Shown here: in pieces, positions 1 to 5,873 of the stretch
Layout of the letters: each line of letters opens with the position of its first letter
How positions within the stretch are numbered: the first letter of the stretch is position 1
Origin: Geminicoccaceae bacterium
Lineage (GTDB): Bacteria > Pseudomonadota > Alphaproteobacteria > Geminicoccales > Geminicoccaceae
Length of the DNA: 9,640 bases
NCBI GenBank assembly: GCA_020446285.1
Contig: JAGREZ010000096.1
Span: 12,928-22,567 of the forward strand
Reading direction: 5' to 3'
The notes under the pieces: model-generated
Seen by the model: only the letters and a program-made list of their open reading frames with translations
What the model was told of the DNA's origin: nothing
Database searches by the model: none
Made by a program: the position numbers and the translations under genes

Positions 1-692
1 AGATCGTGGCTGACGAAGATGATGGTCTTGCCGAGCTGTTGCTGGAGTTCGAGCAGTTCATCCTGCAAACGGTCGCGGATCAGCGGATCGAGCGCCGAGA
101 ACGGCTCGTCCATGAGCAGGATGTCGGCGTCGGTGGCAAAGGCGCGGGCAAGCCCTACCCGCTGCTGCATCCCGCCGGAAAGCTCATGCGCATATTTGTC
201 GGCCCACTCGCCGAGATGCACGAGTTCGAGTTTCTCCCTGACCGTCCGTGCACGTTCGACCGCGCTGGTTCCCCGCAATTCCAGACCGAAACCGACATTT
301 TCCGCAACGGTACGCCAGGGAAAAAGTGCAAACTGCTGGAAAACCATGGCAATTCGCCGTGTACGCAGGCGGCGCAGGATTCTGTGTCCACAATTCGCGA
401 CATCGACGCTCTGGCCGCCATCCTCGATCAGCACCTTTCCCCTGGTCACACGGTTCAACCGGTTGACCGCACGCAGGAGGGTCGATTTGCCGGACCCGGA
501 AAGCCCCATGAGGACGAAGAGCTCGCCCCTTGCGACGGCGAGATTGCATTGCGCGGCACCGAGCACCTGACCGGTCCGTTCGAGAATGGTCTCGCGCCGT
601 TCGCCCGCGTCGATCATGGGCAACGCCTTGCCCGGTGCGTCGCCAAAGACGATGTCCACATCGATGAATTCGACCGCTGCCGGCAGGCTCAT
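1..692 (-). CDS. choV: ChoV, choline ABC transporter ATP-binding protein (3' end cut by window)
   Basis: ATPase that would power choline import through ChoW. The first 230 residues are present and the frame runs off the window edge, so roughly the last third is missing compared with ChoV/ProV proteins of about 340-350 residues. Visible motifs are Walker A GLSGSGKST (residues 63-71), Q-loop VFQQF (117-121), ABC signature LSGGMQQ (171-177), Walker B ILLMDEP (191-197), D-loop SALD (199-202) and H-loop SHD (228-230). The stretch MGLSGSGKSTLLRAVNRLN and the pattern KYAHELSGGMQQRVGLARAF are those of the ChoV/ProV/OpuAA group. The ATG at 692 overlaps the TGA of choW (ATGA), which indicates translational coupling. 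The choline assignment rests on the neighbouring ChoX; the ATPase alone could equally be called glycine betaine/proline type. Confidence 0.93.
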   Translation of the reverse strand, partial: MSLPAAVEFIDVDIVFGDAPGKALPMIDAGERRETILERTGQVLGAAQCNLAVARGELFVLMGLSGSGKSTLLRAVNRLNRVTRGKVLIEDGGQSVDVANCGHRILRRLRTRRIAMVFQQFALFPWRTVAENVGFGLELRGTSAVERARTVREKLELVHLGEWADKYAHELSGGMQQRVGLARAFATDADILLMDEPFSALDPLIRDRLQDELLELQQQLGKTIIFVSHD

Positions 693-1522
693 GGTTCCGG
701 CCTCTTGCAGACCCGGTCGAGCAGGATGGCGAGAATGACGATGGCGAGTCCGGCCTCGAAACCGTTGGCGATATTGACCGTGTTCAGGGCACGGACGACC
801 GGTTTGCCGAGACCGCCCGCTCCGACCAGCGCGGCGATGACCACCATCGACAGTGACAGCATGATGCACTGGGTCAGTCCCGCCATGATGGTCGGCATGG
901 CGTGCGGAAGCTCGACCTTGAAGAGCAGTTGCCGGCGCGTCGCGCCGAACGCCTCGCCGGCCTCGATCAGCGGCTGCGGCACGTTGGAGATGCCGAGATG
1001 GGTCAGCCGTATGGGAGCCGGCAGGGCGAAGATGATCGTCGAGATCAGGCCTGGAACCACACCAAGTCCGAAAAGTATCAGTGTTGGAATAAGATAGACA
1101 AATGTCGGAATAGTTTGCATGAGGTCGAGAACAGGCCGGAGCACGGCGTAGAGCCAGGGCCTGTGCGCCGCGGCGATGCCCACCGGAAGGCCGATGATCA
1201 TGCAGAGTGCTGTGGCCGAAACCACGAGCGCCAGCGTTTCGACCGTCTCTTCCCAATATCCCAGATTGATGATGAGCAAGAGAGCCAGAAAGATGCCGAG
1301 CGCCAACTTCCACGACCTATGCAGGGCATAGCCGCCCGCGGCACAGAGCAGCACGAGGACGAGCGGCGGCAACCACTGGAGCGCATCGATCATCCCGTCG
1401 ATCGCACCGCCCAGAATGTCCGAGACCAGATTGAAGAACCAGGCGGCGTGATCGTTGAGGTAATCGACCCCACCCTCCATCCACTTGCCGAGCGGGATCT
1501 TCCAGGTTTCGATGAAGTCCAA
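689..1522 (-). CDS. choW: ChoW, choline ABC transporter permease
   Basis: Inner-membrane permease of the ProW/OpuAB (BPD_transp_1) type, 277 residues, the usual length for ChoW. An N-terminal hydrophilic stretch with IPLGKW (9-14) is followed by hydrophobic segments at about 52-66, 72-88, 95-118, 138-168, 215-238 and 256-269. The EAA loop that docks on the ATPase is at about 187-210 (EAGEAFGATRRQL then ELPHAMPTI). The predicted start is a TTG at 1522, only 3 nt after the choX stop. No strong Shine-Dalgarno precedes it, so translation is probably coupled to choX. The next in-frame ATG (Met15) would remove the conserved N-terminal IPLG region, so I prefer the TTG. The 3' end overlaps choV by 4 nt. 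Gene order choX-choW-choV matches the Sinorhizobium choline transporter. Confidence 0.93.
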   Translation of the reverse strand: MDFIETWKIPLGKWMEGGVDYLNDHAAWFFNLVSDILGGAIDGMIDALQWLPPLVLVLLCAAGGYALHRSWKLALGIFLALLLIINLGYWEETVETLALVVSATALCMIIGLPVGIAAAHRPWLYAVLRPVLDLMQTIPTFVYLIPTLILFGLGVVPGLISTIIFALPAPIRLTHLGISNVPQPLIEAGEAFGATRRQLLFKVELPHAMPTIMAGLTQCIMLSLSMVVIAALVGAGGLGKPVVRALNTVNIANGFEAGLAIVILAILLDRVCKRPEP

Positions 1523-1525
1523 CGA

Positions 1526-2461
1526 TCAGAGGCCGAGATGGGCCCTGACGGCGGGCAGGCCCTCCTCGCCGGAAAGCGTGGTCACGCCGGCGAGCCAGCC
1601 ATCGAGCACATCGGGATGCTCCCTGAGCCACGCCATGGCCGCCTCGCCCGGATCCTTGCCATCATCAAGGATCGCCGCCATCACCTCGTTCTCCATCGTC
1701 AGCGAGAATACGAGATTGTCCAGCAACGTGCCGATATTGGGGCATTCTTCGGTGTAACCCGCGCGCACATTGGTGTGGACGGTAGCACCGCCGAAATCCG
1801 GGCCGAACCAGTCATCGCCACCGGAAAGATAGGTGAGCGAGAAATTGGCATTCATCGGGTGCGGTTCCCACCCCAGGAACACGATGGCATCCTCGCCGCG
1901 TCCGGCACGGGCGACCTGGGCGAGCATGCCCTGTTCGGAACTCTCCACCACCTCGAAGTCGCCAAGGCCGAACGCATCCTCGTCGATCATCTGCTGGATC
2001 AGGCGATTGCCGTCATTGCCGGGCTCGATGCCGTGGATCTCGCTGTCGAGCGCCTCGGCGAAGGTCGCGATATCGGCGAAATCGCGCAGGCCCTGTTCGG
2101 CGAGATAGGACGGCACCGCGAGCGTGTATTTGGCACCCTCGAGATTGACACCCAGATCCTGCACCGTGCCGTCCTCGAGATAGGGGCGGATGTCGGCCTC
2201 CATGGTCGGCATCCAGTTGCCGAGAAAAACGTCGATATCCTTGTTGGCGAGGCTCTTGTAGGTGACCGGAACGGAGAGAATTTCGTCCGAGGGACTGTAG
2301 CCGAGCCCTTCGAGAACGCTCGATGCGAGAGCCGTCGTGGCGGTGATGTCGGTCCATCCCACATCGGAAAAGCGGACCCCGGCACAGCCTTCGCTATCGG
2401 CAGCAACTGCGGTTCCGGCGAACACGACGCTCGCCATGACAGCCGAAAAGGCGGATTTCAT
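1526..2461 (-). CDS. choX: ChoX, periplasmic choline-binding protein
   Basis: Substrate-binding protein that captures choline in the periplasm and hands it to ChoW. It has 311 residues with a signal peptide ending near AVA (18-20). The choline site known from Sinorhizobium meliloti ChoX (aromatic box W43, W90, Y119, W205 plus D45 and N156) is fully present here as W36, W83, Y112, W198, D38 and N149, each shifted by exactly 7 residues. Cys26 and Cys240 sit where a disulfide pair is expected at the same shift. Conserved blocks are GWTDITATTA, LGNWMPTM and FLGWEPHPM. The ATG at 2461 is preceded by GGGAG with a 7-nt spacer; an open frame continues upstream but lacks this ribosome site and would bury the signal peptide. 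It is the first gene of the choXWV operon, 110 nt after the mlaC-like gene. Confidence 0.95.
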   Translation of the reverse strand: MKSAFSAVMASVVFAGTAVAADSEGCAGVRFSDVGWTDITATTALASSVLEGLGYSPSDEILSVPVTYKSLANKDIDVFLGNWMPTMEADIRPYLEDGTVQDLGVNLEGAKYTLAVPSYLAEQGLRDFADIATFAEALDSEIHGIEPGNDGNRLIQQMIDEDAFGLGDFEVVESSEQGMLAQVARAGRGEDAIVFLGWEPHPMNANFSLTYLSGGDDWFGPDFGGATVHTNVRAGYTEECPNIGTLLDNLVFSLTMENEVMAAILDDGKDPGEAAMAWLREHPDVLDGWLAGVTTLSGEEGLPAVRAHLGL

Positions 2462-2531
2462 CGTCTTTCTCCCTGCTCCCGGTGTCGAATTGCCCGGTAG
2501 TGTGGAGCCTGCCGCCCGCTCTTGCAAGCAA

Positions 2532-2547
2532 CGCCGTCGCGGCGGCG
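2532..2547 (-). terminator. weak GC hairpin downstream of mlaC-like gene
   Basis: Arms CGCCG and CGGCG around a 6-nt loop, about 25 nt past the mlaC-like stop, followed on the minus strand by TTGCTTGC rather than a real T-run. It could slow or partly end transcription before choX, but the short stem and poor T-tract make this a weak call. The rest of the 110-nt gap shows no convincing promoter; the only other notable item is the palindromic TTGCTTGCAA. Confidence 0.2.
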
Positions 2548-2571
2548 CCGACAGCCCCCGTCTCTGCGCTC

Positions 2572-3249
2572 TCAGTTCGCCTGCATGGCCGCGATCGCTT
2601 CCCCGAGATGGGCCAGCAACCCCTCGATCCGGCCGCCATTGTGCTCGATGATGGATGCGAGCTCGCTTCTCTGCGTGACCAGCATGCTGACCTGTTCGAT
2701 GACGAGATCGATCACCCGCCAACGGTTGTCATCGCGACGCATCCGCCAGTCGACCGCGAATTCGCTCCTGCCGCCGGTGACGAAGGAGGAGACGATGACA
2801 TCCTCGCGAACCTTCCGCGATCCCTCGATGCGTATGTCCCGCCCCGATGTCCCGCCAAGGCGCTGTGCATAGGTGGCGAAGAGATAGCGCGTGAAGAGGT
2901 CGACGAAACGTTCGCGCTGTTCGGTCGTCGCCATGCGCCAGGCCCGCCCCAGCGCAAGCCTGCTGATGGTGGGAAAATCGAAGCCGGCACGCAGGATGTC
3001 CGCGAATTGCCGGTCACGTTCCTTCGATGCGAGCGAACCGTCATCGAGCACGGCCCGCGCACGATCCACCAGCCCGCGCAATTCCTCGACCGGCCCCGTA
3101 CCCGTATCGGCGGCTCTCGCGGCAGGGCCGGCCCATCCGGCAAGCAACAGCAGCAGGACAATCAGCACGGATACCCGCAAGCGGCGGAACACCGCCGCTT
3201 GCCTGTCCCCCGGATCCGGCCATCCCGCCCTGGCCAACGCTGTCTGCAT
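2572..3249 (-). CDS. MlaC/Ttg2D-family phospholipid-binding periplasmic protein
   Basis: Periplasmic lipid carrier of the MlaC (Tgt2/Ttg2D) family, which ferries phospholipid between the outer membrane and an MlaFEDB-type ABC complex; the hopanoid-associated HpnM proteins belong to the same family. Family blocks present are the N-terminal helix region ELRGLVDRARAVL, FDFPTISRLALGR, FVDLFTRYLFATYAQRL, VDWRMRR and the C-terminal WRVIDLVIEQVSMLVTQR. A signal sequence with a run of leucines (VSVLIVLLLLLAGWAG) ends near AARA. I use the ATG at 3249 (225 residues) because GAGGTG lies just ahead. A GTG at 3192 would give a tidier signal peptide (206 residues), and a TTG at 3273 is also open. No mlaF, mlaE or mlaD is nearby, so it is an orphan here. 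It follows a terminator, so it probably has its own promoter, which I could not locate. Confidence 0.88.
   Translation of the reverse strand: MQTALARAGWPDPGDRQAAVFRRLRVSVLIVLLLLLAGWAGPAARAADTGTGPVEELRGLVDRARAVLDDGSLASKERDRQFADILRAGFDFPTISRLALGRAWRMATTEQRERFVDLFTRYLFATYAQRLGGTSGRDIRIEGSRKVREDVIVSSFVTGGRSEFAVDWRMRRDDNRWRVIDLVIEQVSMLVTQRSELASIIEHNGGRIEGLLAHLGEAIAAMQAN
3179..3200 (-). repeat. perfect 9-bp inverted repeat in the signal-peptide region of the mlaC-like gene
   Basis: Arms AAGCGGCGG (3179-3187) and CCGCCGCTT (3192-3200) are perfectly complementary around a 4-nt loop. On the minus-strand RNA this hairpin would contain the candidate GTG start at 3192-3190 and lies about 50 nt inside the gene if the ATG at 3249 is used. 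No T-run follows, so it is not a typical terminator. It may affect translation, or be a by-product of GC-rich coding. Confidence 0.6.
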
Positions 3250-3325
3250 CCCACCTCGCCCGAACACGCGCAACAGCGGGACTTTGCACAGGAAAGATGA
3301 ACAGGACGTTACCCGCGACGCGTTT

Positions 3326-3339
3326 GCCCGGAACCGGGC
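3326..3339. repeat. 14-bp palindrome GCCCGG-AA-CCGGGC
   Basis: Perfect 6-bp arms with a 2-nt centre, located between the terminator at 3349-3377 and the mlaC-like gene. On the minus strand it is followed by AAACG, not T residues. It could be an operator for the mlaC-like gene or a second hairpin that strengthens the terminator; nothing in the sequence decides this. Confidence 0.45.
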
Positions 3340-3345
3340 CTAACG

Positions 3346-3377
3346 AAAGCCCCCGCCGCCTGTCCGGCGACGGGGGC
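3346..3377 (-). terminator. intrinsic terminator of the sugar-binding protein gene
   Basis: Starting 19 nt after the TAA of the sugar-binding protein gene, a 12-bp GC-rich stem (3349-3360 with 3366-3377) closes a 5-nt loop. The only non-Watson-Crick position (3356/3370) is a G-U pair in minus-strand RNA but a C-A mismatch on the plus strand, which favours minus-strand use. The stem is followed by TTTCGTT on the minus strand. This separates the sugar-binding gene from the mlaC-like and cho genes. Confidence 0.82.
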
Positions 3378-3396
3378 CGTGTCACGAGAGAGACGG

Positions 3397-4848
3397 TTAT
3401 TCCGGTGCCAGTCCCATCGACGAGCGATAGGCGGCAAGCTGCGCATCGCGGCCGAATTCGTCGGTCAGCCGGTTCCATTCCGCGGCGATCGCATCGAGTG
3501 CCGCCTGCGGCTCGACCTCTCCGGCGAGTGCCTTGGAGAGCTCGATCTCCAGCACTTCGGTATACTGGAAATAGCCCGGAAGGCGCATGTCGAGGGCGAC
3601 ATTGGGTGCCTCGATCGAGGCGAGCTGCACATCGAGATAGTTCCTTGCCTCGACCTCGGTGAAGGTGCCGCCGGCAAGCCAGGCGTCGATATTCTCGAAA
3701 TGCGAGAAACGGTAGGGATTCACGCCGGTGCCACCGGTGGTCGAATCGGCCATCGAGTTCTCGGGACTGGCATACCATGCGACATAGTCCCAGGCGCAAT
3801 CCTGCACTGGCGAACTCGTCGGCACCGAGGAGACCCAGCCACCATAGGCCATGAATGGCGAATGCACGATTTCGTCCATCTCGTCCCATTCACCGGTCCG
3901 GTAGTTGAACATCGATTTCGAGCCGGGAAGGATGAAAAAGCCGACATTGCCGGCGACCTTCGATTGTTCGGGATCGACACCGATCGTACCCGTATCGCCC
4001 CAGTCGAAATTCATCGCCACCTGACCGCCGGCGAACGCCGTGCGGATGTCGCCCGAGTTCCAGCCGAGCGCTCCGGGCGGAGCGTGTTTCGAACTGCGGA
4101 TATAGTCCTCGAGTCCCTTGAGCCAGCCGGCATTGGCGACCTGGGCGTCCATGGTATCGGGATCGAAGAACATCGAGCCCGGATTGTCGGGATGGTTCAC
4201 ATAGGCCGCGGCATGGCTGAAGAAGAACCAGAACTGCTGACCGCCGCGGACGAAGGCCTCCGCCGTGCCCCAGAGCTGCTCGTCGGGCCGGGTGAAGAAC
4301 TCGGCGATATCGTAATACTGGTCCCAGGTCTCGGGCGGGGCCAGATCGTAGCCGTATTTCTCCCTGAATGCGGCCTGCTCGTCCGGGTTCTCGAAGAGAT
4401 CCCTGCGATAGGTGCCGGTATGCACGTCACCGTCGATCGTCTGCGCCACAACCTTGCCGTCCCAGACCATCAGCCGGTCGCGATAGACGGGTGCGATATC
4501 CTCCCACGCCTGCCCCTGACGGAACTCCTCCGACATTTCCGAGAGAAACGGTGCGAAATCACCCTGCCAGGCCGGTGCGTACTGGATCACATCGAAGGCA
4601 TGCTGGCCGGTGGCCATCGGCGTCATGTACTTGGTGTAGAGTTCACCAAAGGGAAAGGTGACCACAGTGGCCGAACCACCGCTCTTTTCCTCCCAGGTCT
4701 TCGCGTGGGCGATCGCCGGCCCGCCGATGAATGGCGGGTTGAAGCTGCCGATCGTGATCTCGACACCTTCGCACTCGGCAGCCTGCAGCGACGGCTGCAT
4801 GGCGATGACGGCCGCCCCCGAAACGAGGGCCATCCTGAACGCGTTCAA
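3397..4848 (-). CDS. sugar ABC transporter substrate-binding protein, family 1
   Basis: Periplasmic solute-binding protein of the family-1 (carbohydrate) type, 483 residues, somewhat longer than the usual 400-450. The signal peptide spans residues 1-23 (SLQA before AEC), with no lipobox, so the protein is soluble. Visible family features are an N-terminal lobe starting EITIGSFNPPFIGG, a block like that after the first strand with FDVIQYAPAW, the segment AFAGGQVAMNFDWGD in the hinge region, and VAGNVGFFILPGSK before a glycine/tryptophan-rich SPFMAYGGWVSS. Many aromatic residues fit sugar stacking, but I cannot name the ligand. The start is TTG at 4848, backed by GGGAGG 6 nt upstream; the ATG five codons later is too far from it. 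A terminator follows. No cognate permease or ATPase adjoins it, which is unusual, since these genes normally lead an operon. Confidence 0.88.
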   Translation of the reverse strand: MNAFRMALVSGAAVIAMQPSLQAAECEGVEITIGSFNPPFIGGPAIAHAKTWEEKSGGSATVVTFPFGELYTKYMTPMATGQHAFDVIQYAPAWQGDFAPFLSEMSEEFRQGQAWEDIAPVYRDRLMVWDGKVVAQTIDGDVHTGTYRRDLFENPDEQAAFREKYGYDLAPPETWDQYYDIAEFFTRPDEQLWGTAEAFVRGGQQFWFFFSHAAAYVNHPDNPGSMFFDPDTMDAQVANAGWLKGLEDYIRSSKHAPPGALGWNSGDIRTAFAGGQVAMNFDWGDTGTIGVDPEQSKVAGNVGFFILPGSKSMFNYRTGEWDEMDEIVHSPFMAYGGWVSSVPTSSPVQDCAWDYVAWYASPENSMADSTTGGTGVNPYRFSHFENIDAWLAGGTFTEVEARNYLDVQLASIEAPNVALDMRLPGYFQYTEVLEIELSKALAGEVEPQAALDAIAAEWNRLTDEFGRDAQLAAYRSSMGLAPE

Positions 4849-4860
4849 CGTCTTCCTCCC
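4849..4860 (-). promoter_or_regulatory. ribosome binding site deciding the TTG start of the sugar-binding protein
   Basis: GGGAGG lies at 4855-4860 with a 6-nt spacer to TTG at 4848. The sequence GGGAGGAAGACG differs by one base from GGGAGAAAGACG ahead of choX. The spacing rules out the ATG at 4833 as the main start. Confidence 0.7.
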
Positions 4861-4976
4861 GATTGGTTTTCTTGCCGTTCCCTGACGGACCCCCGCATGA
4901 TGCCCGCTTGCCGGCGATATGAAAAGGATGCGGACGGGTCCTGCCGCCCTTCCCCTGCGCGGACACCGGCGGCCGT

Positions 4977-5834
4977 CTATTTCGCCGGCGGCATCTCGCG
5001 GTCGGGGAACCAGCGTCCCCAGATCGCCTCGAACGCACCGCTCTCGCGCATGTCGCGATAGGATTCGTGCAGGGCGGCGCGGATGTCCGCCCCGGTTTGC
5101 AGCGAGGCGGCGATATAGGTCGGGGAGCGGCCGGCGAAGGTTCCGGGCACGCCGACGATATCGGAGGGATCGGTACCGAGAAAGGTCTTGCGGTCGGGGT
5201 CGAACTTCACCGTGCGATAGCTGTACCAGTCGGTGATGGCGCCGAAGATCCGCTTTCGCTGCACCCGCATGACAGTCGCCCGCATCATGTTCCAGCGGTC
5301 CGGCTGCGCTGTTGCCGCGGCAGTTATGAAATGTGCGGCGAAATCCGGATCCTCGGCCATCCGCCTGTCGAATTCCGGTTCGATGGCGGCATTGGACGCG
5401 ATCTGGAACAGACGTCCGGGCCGGGTGAAATCGTCGAGGGTCTCGAACCTCGCATCGCCATTTTCCTCGCGGACGAGAATGACCAGTTCCTCGATATCGA
5501 ATGGCCCGACATAGTCGAGAAAGGATGTCCTCGACTCGCGATAGGAGACCGCGGTTAGAAGGTCGATATCCCCCTCCTCGAGCATCTTGAGCGAACGGCT
5601 CCAGTTCGTGACATGAACCATCTCGAGATCGTATCCGGCACCATCACACAGTGCCCGCGCGAGCTCGACCTCGCAGCCCGTCCAGTTCCCGCCCGCATCG
5701 CGGCGCATTCTCGTAACCTGGTCGATGCCGCGCATGCGGAGGACCTTTCGTGGCGAGGCCCGGACCCGTCTGTCGCCCGCGAAGTAACCGGCCGCCGCCG
5801 ATGCCATGGAAAAGGCTCGTCTCGTCAGTTTCAT
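4977..5834 (-). CDS. family-3 periplasmic solute-binding protein (amino-acid-binding fold), possible partner of the GGDEF-EAL protein
   Basis: A 285-residue protein of the SBP_bac_3 fold used for polar amino acids. The N-terminus TRRAFSMASAAAG resembles a twin-arginine signal, though the hydrophobic part is short and followed by basic residues. Family blocks are NWTGCEVELARALCDGAGY, then GDIDLLTAVSYRESR, where the arginine normally grips the ligand carboxylate, and GAITDWYSYR, whose aspartate fits the amino-group contact. The usual PPF segment near the N-terminus is missing. I choose ATG at 5834 because AGGGAG sits 8 nt upstream; GTG at 5837 is possible with 5 nt. The gene starts 39 nt after the GGDEF-EAL stop with no terminator between, so the two are probably co-transcribed. 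No amino-acid permease or ATPase is present, which favours a sensory role, but that is inference. Confidence 0.85.
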   Translation of the reverse strand: MKLTRRAFSMASAAAGYFAGDRRVRASPRKVLRMRGIDQVTRMRRDAGGNWTGCEVELARALCDGAGYDLEMVHVTNWSRSLKMLEEGDIDLLTAVSYRESRTSFLDYVGPFDIEELVILVREENGDARFETLDDFTRPGRLFQIASNAAIEPEFDRRMAEDPDFAAHFITAAATAQPDRWNMMRATVMRVQRKRIFGAITDWYSYRTVKFDPDRKTFLGTDPSDIVGVPGTFAGRSPTYIAASLQTGADIRAALHESYRDMRESGAFEAIWGRWFPDREMPPAK

Positions 5835-5848
5835 CACAAGGACTCCCT
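5835..5848 (-). promoter_or_regulatory. ribosome binding site of the family-3 binding protein
   Basis: AGGGAG at 5843-5848 stands 8 nt before ATG 5834 and 5 nt before the in-frame GTG 5837. The two start codons are adjacent, so the choice changes the protein by one residue. Confidence 0.6.
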
Positions 5849-5873
5849 GGTTCCCGAAGATGATCGAAACCGG

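Noticed and set aside
902..2500. Plus-strand open frame of 532 codons
   Set aside because: Antisense to choW and choX, both of which have convincing family motifs; no ribosome site or domain supports the plus-strand reading.
4849..4976. Promoter or terminator in the gap between the family-3 protein and the sugar-binding protein
   Set aside because: Only a short GGAC/GTCC repeat and no -35/-10 pair with good spacing were found, so I cannot say whether the sugar-binding gene is transcribed separately.
3379..5061. Plus-strand open frame of 560 codons
   Set aside because: It lies entirely antisense to the sugar-binding protein gene, shows no recognisable domain and has the arginine/histidine-rich composition of a GC-rich shadow frame.
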